Source of the DNA: Thiomicrorhabdus sp.
GTDB taxonomy: Bacteria; Pseudomonadota; Gammaproteobacteria; Thiomicrospirales; Thiomicrospiraceae
Length of the DNA: 64,000 nt
Assembly (NCBI RefSeq): GCF_963677875.1
Contig: NZ_OY782564.1
Span: 124,001 to 188,000, forward strand
Reading direction: 5' to 3'
The stretch's first letter is position 1, and each line of letters opens with the position of its first letter. The notes beneath the pieces were generated by a model. That model was given only the letters and a program-made list of their open reading frames with translations, had not been told where the DNA came from and ran no database searches. Shown piece after piece: positions 52,127 through 62,049 of the stretch. A program made the position numbers and the translations under genes.

Positions 52127-54166
52127 CTAACGTAAATCACCGATGCCAACCATGCCGCTTTTCAGAGTTTTTAAATGATCTCGAAGCTGCGCGGCGCGCT
52201 CGAAATCCAGCTCCTTCGCCGCCTGATACATCTGTTTCTCAACCTGCTTCATTTTTTGCGCTAATTCCGCCGGACTCAAAGCGTCTATCGGTTGATAGTC
52301 ACCGCGTTCTTCGGCAGCTTTGACATTGCCCACACCTTTTCTTCCTTTGGAAGCATACGGCGAATCATCGAGAATATCGCTGACTTTTTTATTCAACGGC
52401 TGCGGAACGATACCTTTAGCCTCATTGTAAGCGACCTGCTTGGCGCGACGCCTTTCCGTCTCGTCGATTGCCGCCTGCATGGAACGGGTGATCTTATCCG
52501 CATACAGAATCGCCTTACCGTGGACATTACGGGCGGCACGGCCAATTGTCTGGATCAGGGAGCGCTCGGAACGCAGAAAACCTTCTTTATCCGCATCCAG
52601 AATAGCAACCAAAGCCACTTCCGGAATATCCAGCCCCTCCCGCAACAGGTTGATCCCGACCAAGACATCAAATTCACCCAAACGTAAATCGCGGATAATT
52701 TCAATCCGCTCGACGGTATCGATATCGGAATGCATATAACGCACCCGAACTTGATGATCCTCCAGATATTCGGTCAGGTTCTCCGCCATGCGTTTAGTCA
52801 AAGTCGTCACCAGAATCCTCTGACCTTCTTCGGCACGCCATTTGATCTCACCCAGCAGATCATCCACCTGAGTCAGAGCCGGACGCACTTCCAGTTCCGG
52901 GTCGACCAAGCCGGTCGGGCGCACGACCTGTTCCACGATCTTGGAAGCGTGATCGGCTTCGTAATTCCCCGGGGTCGCGGAGACAAAAATCGTCTGGGGG
53001 ATCAAATGCTCGAATTCATTGAACATTAAAGGGCGGTTGTCCAAAGCCGATGGCAAACGAAAACCATAGGACACGAGATTTTCTTTTCTTGAACGATCTC
53101 CCTTATACATACCGCCAATCTGCGGAATAGTGACATGGCTTTCATCAATGACCAGCAAGGCATTTTTCGGGAAGTAATCCATCAAAGTCGGAGGCGGTTG
53201 CCCGGCGTCTCTGCCGGAAAGGTAGCGCGAGTAATTTTCAATCCCCTGACAATACCCCAACTCCATCATCATCTCGATATCCAGTTTGGTCCGCTCTTCA
53301 AGGCGCTGGGCTTCAACCAGTTTATTCATGGAACGCAATTCATCCAGGCGCTGCTTAAGCTCAACCTTAACCTGTTCGATCATTTCGAGAATCCGTTCTC
53401 GCGGAGTCACATAGTGGGATTTCGGGTACACGGTTACCCGCGTCGGGCGACTTAGCACTTCGCCGCTTAAAGGATCGAACCAGGCAATCGAATCAACCTC
53501 ATCATCAAACAGTTCGATGCGTACGGCATATTCTTCCGCTTCCGCCGGAAAAATATCGATCACGTCTCCTCGGACGCGGAAAGTCCCGCGCCAAAGTTCG
53601 ATATCATTTCGCGTATATTGCATCGAAGTCAGACGAGTCAGAATATCCCGTTGTGAAATTCGGTCACCCAAACGTACCTGTAGAATCATTTTAAGATACA
53701 TTTCCGGATCCCCCAGACCGTAAATGGCGGAAACGGTCGCAATCAAAATCACATCATCACGTTCCATCAAGGCCTTGGTCGCCGAAAGCCGCAGCTGTTC
53801 AATCTGCTCGTTGACGGAGGAATCCTTGGCGATATAGGTATCCGATGCCGGAACATAAGCCTCCGGCTGGTAATAGTCATAGTAGGAGACAAAATATTCA
53901 ACGGCATTATTCGGAAAGAACCCTTTCATTTCACCGTATAACTGAGCCGCAAGGGTTTTATTATGCGCCAGAATAATCGTTGGACGCTGAACTTCTTGAA
54001 CCACGTTCGCAATGGTGAAAGTTTTCCCGGAGCCGGTCACCCCTAATAAAGTCTGAAAAGCCTCTCCGTCTTCAAGCCCTTCGACCAGCTCCCGAATGGC
54101 AACCGGCTGATCGCCATTCGGGGCATATTGGGAAACCAGATCAAATTTCTTTGCATTAACCGACAC
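52127..54166 (-). CDS. uvrB: Excinuclease ABC subunit B
   Basis: This 679-residue damage-recognition helicase of nucleotide excision repair has Walker [11 protein letters not shown] (about residues 42-51), the beta-hairpin region [12 protein letters not shown] and the motor motif [16 protein letters not shown]. The C-terminal UvrC-binding domain contains [22 protein letters not shown]. Length is normal. I looked for a LexA box in the space before it and found none with a CTGT-N8-ACAG core. Confidence 0.97.
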   Translation of the reverse strand: MSVNAKKFDLVSQYAPNGDQPVAIRELVEGLEDGEAFQTLLGVTGSGKTFTIANVVQEVQRPTIILAHNKTLAAQLYGEMKGFFPNNAVEYFVSYYDYYQPEAYVPASDTYIAKDSSVNEQIEQLRLSATKALMERDDVILIATVSAIYGLGDPEMYLKMILQVRLGDRISQRDILTRLTSMQYTRNDIELWRGTFRVRGDVIDIFPAEAEEYAVRIELFDDEVDSIAWFDPLSGEVLSRPTRVTVYPKSHYVTPRERILEMIEQVKVELKQRLDELRSMNKLVEAQRLEERTKLDIEMMMELGYCQGIENYSRYLSGRDAGQPPPTLMDYFPKNALLVIDESHVTIPQIGGMYKGDRSRKENLVSYGFRLPSALDNRPLMFNEFEHLIPQTIFVSATPGNYEADHASKIVEQVVRPTGLVDPELEVRPALTQVDDLLGEIKWRAEEGQRILVTTLTKRMAENLTEYLEDHQVRVRYMHSDIDTVERIEIIRDLRLGEFDVLVGINLLREGLDIPEVALVAILDADKEGFLRSERSLIQTIGRAARNVHGKAILYADKITRSMQAAIDETERRRAKQVAYNEAKGIVPQPLNKKVSDILDDSPYASKGRKGVGNVKAAEERGDYQPIDALSPAELAQKMKQVEKQMYQAAKELDFERAAQLRDHLKTLKSGMVGIGDLR

Positions 54167-54375
54167 AATAATTCCTTGAATAATTCCTTTAAATCAACAG
54201 CTAAAATCCAGTAAAATGCAATAAAAGCCTTTTATTGATATATGTTATCTATATCAATGCTGAATCGTCTTCAGCGTCTTCTCAAATTTCAGAGCAAAAT
54301 TTGCGTCCACCGTGGCCTCGTAATCAGGCCATAGCGTATTATACAAGCTCATTTACATGCGGAGAAAAACTATCG

Positions 54376-55554
54376 ATGAGCCCCTTATCAGACCGTGTCA
54401 ACCGAGTAAAGCCGTCACTCACTCTTGTCATCACAGCCAAAGCCGCCGAGCTGAAACGCGCGGGAAAAGACATTATTAGTCTCGGTGCCGGCGAGCCGGA
54501 TTTTGACACGCCTGAGCATATTAAAAATGCCGGTATCAACGCCATCCGCAGCGGACAGACCCGTTACACCGCCGTAGACGGCATTCCGGAACTGAAAGAA
54601 GCCATCATTGCTAAATTCAAGCGTGACAACCATCTGGAATACGGGATGGATCAGATTCTGGTTTCTTCCGGTGGAAAGCAGAGTTTCTACAACCTTTGCC
54701 AAGCCGTGTTGAACGATGGCGACGAAGTGATCATCCCGGCACCTTACTGGGTTTCCTATCCGGATATGGCGTTACTGGCCGGCGGCCAACCAGTCATCAT
54801 CGAAGCCGGTATCGATCAAGGCTTTAAAATCACACCGCAACAGCTTGAAGACGCGATTACCGCCAATACAAAAATGCTGGTTTTGAACAGCCCGTCCAAC
54901 CCGACCGGCGCGGTTTATTCCGCACAAGAACTGGAAGCGTTGGGAGCCGTGTTACGCAAGCACCCGCGCGTCTTGATCGCTTCGGACGACATGTATGAAC
55001 ACATTATGCTCGGCGAAGCCAAATTTACCAATATTCTGGAAGTCTGCCCGGATCTTTACGAACGCACCATTGTGCTGAACGGCGTCTCCAAGGCCTATTC
55101 CATGACAGGATGGCGCATCGGCTATGCAGGCGGCCCGGCAGAAATCATCACCGGTATGCGCAAAGTGCAGTCACAAAGTACCTCCAATCCCTGCTCGATT
55201 TCGCAAGTTGCGGCGACAGAAGCCTTAAACGGCTCTCAAGCGTGCATTCAAACCATGCTGGTCGAATTCAAAAAACGTCACGAGTATGTCGTTGAACGCA
55301 TTAATCAGATTCCTGGATTCAAATGCCTGCACGCCGATGGTGCTTTCTACGCCTTTATGAACATTGAAGAAGCTATAAAAATAAAAGGCTATACTACCGA
55401 TACCGAATTTGCCGGCGCACTTTTAGAAGAAAAACTGGTTGCTGCGGTTCCCGGCTCCGGCTTTGGAAGCGACAACCACCTGAGATTCTCTTTTGCAACC
55501 AGCATGGAAGCCTTGGTTGAAGCCCTGGATCGCGTCGAAGAGTTTATGAAGTAA
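54376..55554 (+). CDS. aspC: Aspartate aminotransferase (class I PLP enzyme)
   Basis: This 392-residue PLP-dependent transaminase belongs to subgroup I-gamma/Ib. It has GAGEPDFDTPEHIK near the N terminus, NSPSNPTGAVYS, the PLP lysine in NGVSKAYSMTGWRIGY (about residue 238) and the carboxylate-binding LRFSFATS. The ATG at 54376 follows GGAG and gives the family N terminus; upstream in-frame codons are ignored. A terminator follows at 55584-55604. Related enzymes also accept prephenate. Confidence 0.9.
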   Translation: MSPLSDRVNRVKPSLTLVITAKAAELKRAGKDIISLGAGEPDFDTPEHIKNAGINAIRSGQTRYTAVDGIPELKEAIIAKFKRDNHLEYGMDQILVSSGGKQSFYNLCQAVLNDGDEVIIPAPYWVSYPDMALLAGGQPVIIEAGIDQGFKITPQQLEDAITANTKMLVLNSPSNPTGAVYSAQELEALGAVLRKHPRVLIASDDMYEHIMLGEAKFTNILEVCPDLYERTIVLNGVSKAYSMTGWRIGYAGGPAEIITGMRKVQSQSTSNPCSISQVAATEALNGSQACIQTMLVEFKKRHEYVVERINQIPGFKCLHADGAFYAFMNIEEAIKIKGYTTDTEFAGALLEEKLVAAVPGSGFGSDNHLRFSFATSMEALVEALDRVEEFMK

Positions 55555-55583
55555 CCCCGCAAATAAGCATACATTTGAAAAGA

Positions 55584-55604
55584 CCCCGCTTCAGGGGCTT
55601 TTTT
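55584..55604 (+). terminator. Terminator after aspC
   Basis: CCCC and GGGG pair around GCTTCA, followed by CTTTTTTATT. Confidence 0.75.
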
Positions 55605-55758
55605 ATTGACGGCAAAATGACCTGAATCGGTTAGCGAAAAGCAAAAAACCGAATCCGGATTAGCAAAAGAAGATGACAATATAGAAACTTTGCTCACACT
55701 CACTCAGCATCGGATCGATCCATCGCCTTCCCAAAACATTGAAACCAAAAGAAGTTCA

Positions 55759-56706
55759 TCACTCTCGGGCTTGGCTGTAATCGGGTCTCTCTCTCAAAAA
55801 CACGGGAAAACGCGGCAAACCATTACGGGTAGTCCCAGAATACTGAAAAGTGATCGTTCTGCCAATCGGAGGAGGCGCCTTCCTTTGTTCATCACTCAGA
55901 CCGCTACCAATGTAAATCTGCGTTAGCGATCCGCTTAAACGAGGAAACAGCCGCTTCTGCTGTTCCGGCAGCAACTCACAACGCAAACTGCCAACCATGC
56001 CTTTGAAACGCCCTTCTCCCGGCCTGTACCCCCGAACAATGCATTCGGCATCTTGCTTGGCTTTGACTTTTAAGGCAAAAGCATTACGCCCGCCTTGATA
56101 AGGTAAGTCACCGCGCCGCACAACCAAACCTTCGCCACCCTGAGCCAGAACCAGATTCAACCGACCTTTAAAATGCCCTTCAGTGCGAATCTGAGTTTGC
56201 GGTATAACGTGCAAATACGAGCTGTAATGCCCACCAAGAAAGCGATGTACCTGTGATAAACGCTGAATCAAATCTCCCTTCCGATCAGGTGCATCAAAAA
56301 CGTAATAGCCGATTTTAACCCAGCCCATATGCGGTTTTTTCTGAGTTACCACCGACAGCGTTTCCGAGAATCGGCCGCGATCAATCCACAATTCGCCATC
56401 CAAAGGAAAGTCCGGAAAGTTTTCCGTAAACCACTTTGGCGCGGAAAAAACGTTGCCATTTCGACTCACTAACTTGCGTCCGTTCCAGTAAGCTCTGACG
56501 CCATCCAGCTTTTCACTCATAAACCAACCGACGAGGGATTGACCAGAACGATAAGTTTCCAGCAGCATCAAGGATTGTGATGTCTCGAGAGAGTTTTTCT
56601 CTTTAGATGCGGACATCGGTGAAATTTCTTTTTCCGCAGCCAGCGCTCCTGAAAGAAAAAAGCCTGATGCAACCATCAGGCAAATAGCACTAAACTTCAA
56701 CATCAT
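55759..56706 (-). CDS. ligE: Exported ATP-dependent DNA ligase (LigE type)
   Basis: This 315-residue protein has a signal peptide (cleaved near ALAAEK, residue 24). The adenylation domain has the nucleophile lysine K66 in SEKLDGVRAYW, then ELWIDRGRF (motif III), EGLVVRR (motif IV) and LKVKAKQDAECIV (motif V). An OB-fold tail (about 240-315) ends the protein. This minimal, exported ligase type occurs in naturally competent bacteria and is thought to seal nicks in incoming DNA in the periplasm. It starts five bases after the end of a ComEA-like gene, which strongly supports a role in DNA uptake. Confidence 0.88.
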   Translation of the reverse strand: MMLKFSAICLMVASGFFLSGALAAEKEISPMSASKEKNSLETSQSLMLLETYRSGQSLVGWFMSEKLDGVRAYWNGRKLVSRNGNVFSAPKWFTENFPDFPLDGELWIDRGRFSETLSVVTQKKPHMGWVKIGYYVFDAPDRKGDLIQRLSQVHRFLGGHYSSYLHVIPQTQIRTEGHFKGRLNLVLAQGGEGLVVRRGDLPYQGGRNAFALKVKAKQDAECIVRGYRPGEGRFKGMVGSLRCELLPEQQKRLFPRLSGSLTQIYIGSGLSDEQRKAPPPIGRTITFQYSGTTRNGLPRFPVFLRERPDYSQARE

Positions 56707-56711
56707 CAGCT

Positions 56712-56978
56712 CTATTCATCAGAGAAACGCAGATCGGCCTCGATTTTTTTCAGCGTTTTACTGCCGATCCCCTTCACCACCAACAAGTCTTGCGGGCTTT
56801 TACAGATCACTTTTTGACAATGATCGGCAATGGCTTGTGCTTTAGCCTGTCCAATACCGCTCAATGCTTGGGCAATTTCTTCTACCGAAGCCTTATTTAC
56901 ATTCACAGCTTGGGCATAGACCGAAGAAGTCGTCAGCCAGAGAGCAGGAAGTAAACAGAAAAATCGTATGACTTTCAT
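56712..56978 (-). CDS. comEA: ComEA-like periplasmic DNA-binding protein
   Basis: This 88-residue protein has a signal peptide (about residues 1-22) and a helix-hairpin-helix DNA-binding domain: VNVNKASVEEIAQALSGIGQAKAQAIADHC with a second hairpin LLVVKGIGSKTLKKIEADL. This is the small ComEA form that binds DNA pulled in by type IV pili. It is cotranscribed with the exported ligase. Confidence 0.88.
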   Translation of the reverse strand: MKVIRFFCLLPALWLTTSSVYAQAVNVNKASVEEIAQALSGIGQAKAQAIADHCQKVICKSPQDLLVVKGIGSKTLKKIEADLRFSDE

Positions 56979-57157
56979 TTTCGTTTCTCCTCAAAAAATC
57001 AAACAAAATACGTAAATAATCGTATTAAAATTTAACAAGAAAAAAAGAGAATGCAAATAAATTTCTTTTATATCAGACTGCTGATTCCCAAAACTGAACA
57101 GTTAAACGCATTCGGAATCAATTTGTCCGTAATAAAACATGCCATAAAAAACATACA

Positions 57158-57184
57158 ATAAAAAAGCCGCACAAGGCGGCTTTC
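57158..57184 (-). terminator. Terminator after yjbH
   Basis: AAAGCCGC and GCGGCTTT pair around ACAAG. On the minus strand the stem leads into a T-rich run. It lies 24 bases past the yjbH stop. Confidence 0.8.
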
Positions 57185-57207
57185 TGGATAAATCATCCAG
57201 AGAATGA

Positions 57208-59301
57208 TCAATCCAAAACCTGATCAAAACTCTGTTTCAGATTCTGCAGATCCCGGCCTTCCGTCATATCATAAAGATTGTATTGGCGTTTCAGTTTTTG
57301 CCCACCGTCGCGAGTCAGGAACTGCCATCTTAAATTCGACGATTGCTTAGTTGATTTAAAGGTAAATAAATCAAACGGTAGCGTGATATAGAAGCCCTTA
57401 TCGAAACTTCCTTCGCCAAACTGTTCAGCAGTTACATCGGTTTTGGTCGCCCAAACCCCCATTTTGGCTCCATTACGGAATTTTCTGCTCAAATCCAATG
57501 TAGCCCCCGTGTCTTTGGCCAGATAGCGCCCGGCACTTAACTTAACGGTGACATCCTCAAATCCTTCATAATAACCGGTGACGTGCCCGGTAAAGACCGA
57601 ATAATCTCTGAAGCCAAAACGCTGATCGAAATCCCGTTGCTTCACATAGTTCGCATCCAGACCAATGGACCACTCTCTGCCGAAGGGTCGATATAACACT
57701 TCCGCACCGGCACCGCCATACATGGATTCCAGATAACCGATATACCCCATGGCAAACCAATCCGGCGCAATCTTCGCCGTGTTCACCAGTTGCAGATTGC
57801 TCATCCGAAGTTTGGAGGTTTTTAAATACTCTTTGATATTGGTTCGCACTCTTGGCAAATTAGAGGGCGCAACATAATCAAATTCGTTATAGTTATCCAG
57901 CACCCCCAGCTCCAAGCCACCAGCCAGCCAGGTGTTTGGCCGAAAGCGATAAGTCGCGTCGGCGTTCAACGCTAACTGATACAGCAAAAAGGCATCCGGC
58001 CCACCGTAACTCCCCGAAAAACTCGGACTGAGCTTATAACTGAAATCCGCTTCTTGTTGATACACTTTCTTCTGATGATCCAGCAAAGGATCGGAAGAAA
58101 ATTCTGAAATCGCTTCCACCGGTTCGGAACTCAACTTTAGCCTGGCCGCATCATCAAATTCATTTCGATTCATTGAAACTTCCGAAAGAGGCATGCCGTT
58201 TGCCGTTTCCACAAAATGAAATTCAGAGAGCTTTTCCGGCAGACGGTTACTCAAGACTCTGGCAGCCCGTCCGATCCCCTTGGCATCATCGGTATAGGAT
58301 TTCTGTGCCGCCAGCACCGTTACCTGATTTTCGGAAACATAAATTGAATCGACATCGTAACCCGCCTTTTTCCTCAACGTCTTGGCCAGCTGAGGCCAGC
58401 CTTCGGCTAGCTCATCAGGTTTCTTAACCAGAATCGCTTCCGGATTTGGATCCAGGTACTTTACATTTCCGGGATCGATAAAATTCGTTTTCAAGCTTAT
58501 CCCGACCATCAGAGTATCGCCGCGAACAACCCCTGCCTGCAGATCAAAATTTGCATTTGGCTGATAAACAACAGCAGCATTAACCGGAGTGGAAACCTTG
58601 AATTTATTCCCCAAGGGTTCATGTTGATAATCATTAGCGTCGTATTCAACTTTCAACGTCAACGGCAGGGATTCCAGAGAATAGCTTACCCCGGCAAAAA
58701 ATGCCGCCTTTTTACCGTGAAACGGTTGCCAAGAATCCAAGCTTCCAGCCTGATTGACATTACTGGTTGCCTCCTCCCTCTCTTTCATAGAATCCGACAA
58801 CCAGCCAAAAGGATTATCAACATGACCTCGCGTGCCGAGATAGCCCCAACCGATCCCGGCAGAAAAATCGAAGTTACCCCACTGTTTGGAAGCAACAAGA
58901 TATTCGCCTGAAAACAATCCGGTTCCACCAACATCACGCATCCCCAAAGCGATTTCCGGTCGATAGAATCCTTCATCCAATAAGCGGATCTTCACATCCA
59001 CCGATTTATCTTTATATCCCTGAGTACTACCTGCGCCATAAATTCTATTTGAAATATCCGTATATTTAAACAGAACTTCAAGCCAAGATAAGGGCTGCGC
59101 AAACACCACAAAGCGACTGTAAGGCGAAGTATTCGAAAAATGCACGCCAAAATTACCGGTTTTCTCCATACGCGCTGTCGGCATGGCGACCAACCCTACA
59201 TCACCGGCAACGGTATGAGAAGCAGGCAGACCGATATCCTGGGCATAAGCCTCAAAACCGCAGGCAGACAAAAGCCCGATCAATAATGCTCTTTTCTTCA
59301 T
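57208..59301 (-). CDS. yjbH: YjbH/GfcD-type outer-membrane exopolysaccharide protein
   Basis: This 697-residue protein, near the E. coli YjbH length, has a signal peptide and a beta-rich sequence. It begins GLPASHTVAGDVGLVAMPTARMEKTGNFGVHFSNTSPYSR, which is typical of DUF940/YjbH. Alternating hydrophobic strands and the aromatic-rich end (FYITLPFDLFTFKS) fit two outer-membrane barrels. In homologues it is needed for secretion of a polysaccharide. It overlaps yjbG by four bases. Confidence 0.92.
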   Translation of the reverse strand: MKKRALLIGLLSACGFEAYAQDIGLPASHTVAGDVGLVAMPTARMEKTGNFGVHFSNTSPYSRFVVFAQPLSWLEVLFKYTDISNRIYGAGSTQGYKDKSVDVKIRLLDEGFYRPEIALGMRDVGGTGLFSGEYLVASKQWGNFDFSAGIGWGYLGTRGHVDNPFGWLSDSMKEREEATSNVNQAGSLDSWQPFHGKKAAFFAGVSYSLESLPLTLKVEYDANDYQHEPLGNKFKVSTPVNAAVVYQPNANFDLQAGVVRGDTLMVGISLKTNFIDPGNVKYLDPNPEAILVKKPDELAEGWPQLAKTLRKKAGYDVDSIYVSENQVTVLAAQKSYTDDAKGIGRAARVLSNRLPEKLSEFHFVETANGMPLSEVSMNRNEFDDAARLKLSSEPVEAISEFSSDPLLDHQKKVYQQEADFSYKLSPSFSGSYGGPDAFLLYQLALNADATYRFRPNTWLAGGLELGVLDNYNEFDYVAPSNLPRVRTNIKEYLKTSKLRMSNLQLVNTAKIAPDWFAMGYIGYLESMYGGAGAEVLYRPFGREWSIGLDANYVKQRDFDQRFGFRDYSVFTGHVTGYYEGFEDVTVKLSAGRYLAKDTGATLDLSRKFRNGAKMGVWATKTDVTAEQFGEGSFDKGFYITLPFDLFTFKSTKQSSNLRWQFLTRDGGQKLKRQYNLYDMTEGRDLQNLKQSFDQVLD

Positions 59302-60053
59302 TTTTCAATCACCTGAGTCGCCAACCAATTTAATATCAATTGATTCAAATTCTTATGATCGTCTCCCAGAATTTTTTCCGGGAATAAACCAACAATCCAG
59401 CCACCAGGGGAAACATAGCTCTTCCGGTTGGACCAATAGCCCACTCTCACCGTGCTGGTTTCGCCATTTGCTTGAACAATACCGACGTAACCGGCCTTCA
59501 GAAAAGGCAGCAGTGAGAGTGAATTCACACGCTGCTCAATACTTAACCCCGGATCGTAATCCACTCGGTTTTCTGCAAAGCCAAGCAAATGAATCCAATC
59601 CGGTCTTGAAGGATAATGCAACATAATCATTTGATCGATCAGCGGATTAGCGTTTTTGCGAGTTTCAATCAATGTTGGGAATAAGCTGAAGCGCGTGTCT
59701 CGACCTGTCACCAGCTGAGATTCAATTTGCGCAATTAAAGATTCAGTGTAAGCAGTGACTTCCAGAGGGAGCGATTCTCGGCTTAACAGTGATCGAAGAG
59801 ATTCAAGCAAATACGCCTTTTGTTGACTCTGCTTCTCTCTTAAATCCGCACGAATCAAAGCGGCTCCGAATAGATAAGCACAGGACTGGAGCTTTGCCTG
59901 ATTAACTGCTTGCAACAAAGTCGGTTCTTGAGAAAAAACTAATTCTTGTGCGGGAGCAACACAACCGGTATAGCGAACATGAACCGCCGATGAAGCCGAC
60001 ATTGACACGAAAGAGAAAATAAGAAAAACCGATATTGCATACAACTTCGTCAT
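59298..60053 (-). CDS. yjbG: YjbG/GfcC-type exopolysaccharide protein
   Basis: About 251 residues from the ATG at 60053 (MTKLYAISVFL), which overlaps the yjbF stop as ATGA. A signal peptide is followed by GfcC-like features, such as the ubiquitin-like fold region with VRYTGCVAPAQELVFSQEPTLLQAV and the C-terminal WIVGLFPEKILGDDHKNLNQLIL. GfcC is periplasmic. The upstream in-frame start of the same frame is not used because it lies inside yjbF. Confidence 0.85.
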   Translation of the reverse strand: MTKLYAISVFLIFSFVSMSASSAVHVRYTGCVAPAQELVFSQEPTLLQAVNQAKLQSCAYLFGAALIRADLREKQSQQKAYLLESLRSLLSRESLPLEVTAYTESLIAQIESQLVTGRDTRFSLFPTLIETRKNANPLIDQMIMLHYPSRPDWIHLLGFAENRVDYDPGLSIEQRVNSLSLLPFLKAGYVGIVQANGETSTVRVGYWSNRKSYVSPGGWIVGLFPEKILGDDHKNLNQLILNWLATQVIEK

Positions 60054-60751
60054 ACAGCTGGTTCCTTCACAATCATCCAGGGTTTCACCACCTCGTAATA
60101 AAATTCCGGTGAATCCGGCCCCCATTTCTGCATCGATTGCCAGACAAAGCCGCTCTCAGGGTCAATCCAGTAAAAATTGTTATGAAAATAATTCAATGCA
60201 GGGACATTTAAACTTTCTCTGACGCGCATCAACCTGACATTTCGTCCCAGATGGCGACGCTCTTCCAAACCTTCGGAAATCAGATTTAAAGTAGCTGGCA
60301 CCCCGAAATGACGCCGATTCAAATAGTCGATATTGATCTGCAACGATCGTAGAACCTGTTCATCTCCATTCGGGGATTGTAGAAAACGCTTCCATGACCA
60401 ATGACGCAATGCATCGTTATCAACGATTTCCAAATCGGCATCATGCGGAGTGTTCAGCAAACGAATGATTCTGCCATTCTGAGTTTGCAGACTGAATAAA
60501 TCTTTACTAAACCATTTCTGCTGATCCTCTTCCAAATACCCAAGAGGCATGGAAATATTCGAGTCACCATCAATTGATACCACTAAAGTGGCATATTTCA
60601 GGGCCAGAGCTTCTTCTTCGGTAAATTCAACACCACCAATCAGAGAACCGACCGATTTAACAAAAGAGGAGGTTGCACTTTCTTCCGTATTATAGGAAGT
60701 ACAGCTACTAAGCAGAATTGCACTGCAAAAAAACCACAAAACACGCATCAT
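60050..60751 (-). CDS. yjbF: YjbF/GfcB-type lipoprotein
   Basis: About 233 residues from the ATG at 60751 (or the adjacent ATG at 60748). The lipobox is LSSC in FFCSAILLSSCTS. The mature part belongs to DUF2886/YjbF, with LKYATLVVSIDGDSNISMPLG and a C-terminal SGFVWQSMQKWGPDSPEFYYEVVKPW. A terminator lies just upstream, so yjbF may depend on read-through from yjbE. Confidence 0.85.
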   Translation of the reverse strand: MMRVLWFFCSAILLSSCTSYNTEESATSSFVKSVGSLIGGVEFTEEEALALKYATLVVSIDGDSNISMPLGYLEEDQQKWFSKDLFSLQTQNGRIIRLLNTPHDADLEIVDNDALRHWSWKRFLQSPNGDEQVLRSLQINIDYLNRRHFGVPATLNLISEGLEERRHLGRNVRLMRVRESLNVPALNYFHNNFYWIDPESGFVWQSMQKWGPDSPEFYYEVVKPWMIVKEPAV

Positions 60752-60770
60752 TGAAGAACCACTTATACAA

Positions 60771-60799
60771 AAAAAAAGCCGCAATCAGCGGCTTTTTTT
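60771..60799 (-). terminator. Terminator-like hairpin between yjbE and yjbF
   Basis: A perfect 12-base stem (AAAAAAAGCCGC and GCGGCTTTTTTT) surrounds loop AATCA. It should make yjbE the most abundant product of the operon. Confidence 0.85.
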
Positions 60800-60813
60800 A
60801 AACGACCAAAAAC

Positions 60814-61074
60814 TTAGTCAACAGTTCCAGTTGTTCCGGAAGTGTCATCAGCGTTATCAACACCAACAGCCGCCGTTCCGGCAACAATAACACCCATTGT
60901 TGCCAAACCACCGATACCGGCCGCAGCACCACCGGCTGCCGCAGCACCACCGGCTGCCGCACCGGCACCCGCTCCGCCAGCACCCGCTGCTGCACCTTCA
61001 GCCTGAGCGAAGGAAGGAGCAGATACTGCCATAGAAACCGCTAGAACAGAAAATAAACCAACTAATTTTTTCAT
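60814..61074 (-). CDS. yjbE: YjbE-type small exported protein
   Basis: This 86-residue protein has a signal peptide (MKKLVGLFSVLAVSMAVSAPSFA), a run of Gly/Ala (AEGAAAGAGGAGAGAAAGG onward), a short hydrophobic segment and the acidic tail DDTSGTTGTVD. It sits at the head of yjbEFGH, as in E. coli. Base composition is skewed by repeated GCC/GGC codons. A paralogue lies at 34924-35157. The ATG at 61074 has a GGAGA ribosome site. Confidence 0.85.
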   Translation of the reverse strand: MKKLVGLFSVLAVSMAVSAPSFAQAEGAAAGAGGAGAGAAAGGAAAAGGAAAGIGGLATMGVIVAGTAAVGVDNADDTSGTTGTVD

Positions 61075-61253
61075 GAGGATAGTCTCCAATTTAATAATCG
61101 AATTGCACTACTTCATTATTCATTATTTTGAACAAAAGTAAACCATTAAAAAACAACAAAATTAATCAAAATTAAGTACTCAATAAAATCATCGCGCAGA
61201 CAAGGCAACTCCACCCTCTTTACGCATATAAACTCACTGATAACTCAAAGTTT

Positions 61254-62006
61254 TCAAGACAATAATTCTAAATTTCGCAGAGGATTGGATACCAGGCGCT
61301 TTAACAAACGTTTATCTTTCAGTACCGAATCCAAAGCATCCAGATAATGCATGCTGTGCGCATCGCTACCAACAAAATCAACCATCCCAGCCTCAAGCAA
61401 TTTCAAAGCGTTTTTCTTCACCATCGGCGAGTAAAATTCGCTTAAAGAGATCAGGTTTAACTGAAACAGTACCCCCCGCTCTTTTAAAGCCTCTATTTTT
61501 GAAAAATCAGTGAAGAAATACGGATAACGCTCCGGATGTGCCAATAACAGTTGATAACCGCCCAACTTCATTTCATGTAACCATTCATGCAAATGCGGCA
61601 TCGGAGCATGGTGAGACAGTTCAAATAGAAAATAGTTATCGCCAAAAGTGAGTACATCTCTCTTGGAAATCGCGTCCATAACCGTCTCATCCAAATAATA
61701 CTCAGACGCTGCCTCGATCTCGATCGGTAAACCTTCCGCAATGACAGCTCGCTGCAGAGCCTTACAGCCTTCCAAAATCGTTTTCGAGTCGTTTGGAAAG
61801 CGGTGGCTCATGCTGTGTGGGGTGGTAATCAATTTTTGATACCCCATATCGACAAAGCGGCGAACCACTTCCAACGCTTCCTGTAAATCCTCCACTCCGT
61901 CATCAATCCCTGGAATCAGATGAGAATGCAGATCTACCTTAAACGGATTTTCGAAAACCTCTGGCGAACGCTTAACACCAAACAGGTTTTTGATTGAAGA
62001 AAACAT
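61254..62006 (-). CDS. CpsB/CapC-type tyrosine-protein phosphatase (PHP family)
   Basis: This 250-residue metal-dependent phosphatase has the four PHP motifs: DLHSHLIPGIDDG (about residues 25-37), TTPHSM, the histidine-containing FELSHHAPMPH and AHPERYPYF, then GSDAHSM. Such enzymes dephosphorylate tyrosines on the BY-kinase that controls polysaccharide chain length. The kinase gene lies immediately upstream (62050 onward). The enzyme belongs to the Gram-positive CpsB class rather than the small Wzb class usual with Wzc in enterobacteria. Confidence 0.9.
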   Translation of the reverse strand: MFSSIKNLFGVKRSPEVFENPFKVDLHSHLIPGIDDGVEDLQEALEVVRRFVDMGYQKLITTPHSMSHRFPNDSKTILEGCKALQRAVIAEGLPIEIEAASEYYLDETVMDAISKRDVLTFGDNYFLFELSHHAPMPHLHEWLHEMKLGGYQLLLAHPERYPYFFTDFSKIEALKERGVLFQLNLISLSEFYSPMVKKNALKLLEAGMVDFVGSDAHSMHYLDALDSVLKDKRLLKRLVSNPLRNLELLS

Positions 62007-62049
62007 CTAAGCACCGATCGTCAAGATAGCAGGTCGAGCACAGTGGACA

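Noticed and set aside
54167..54375. LexA (SOS) box expected near uvrB
   Set aside because: No CTGT-N8-ACAG or close variant was found between uvrB and aspC.
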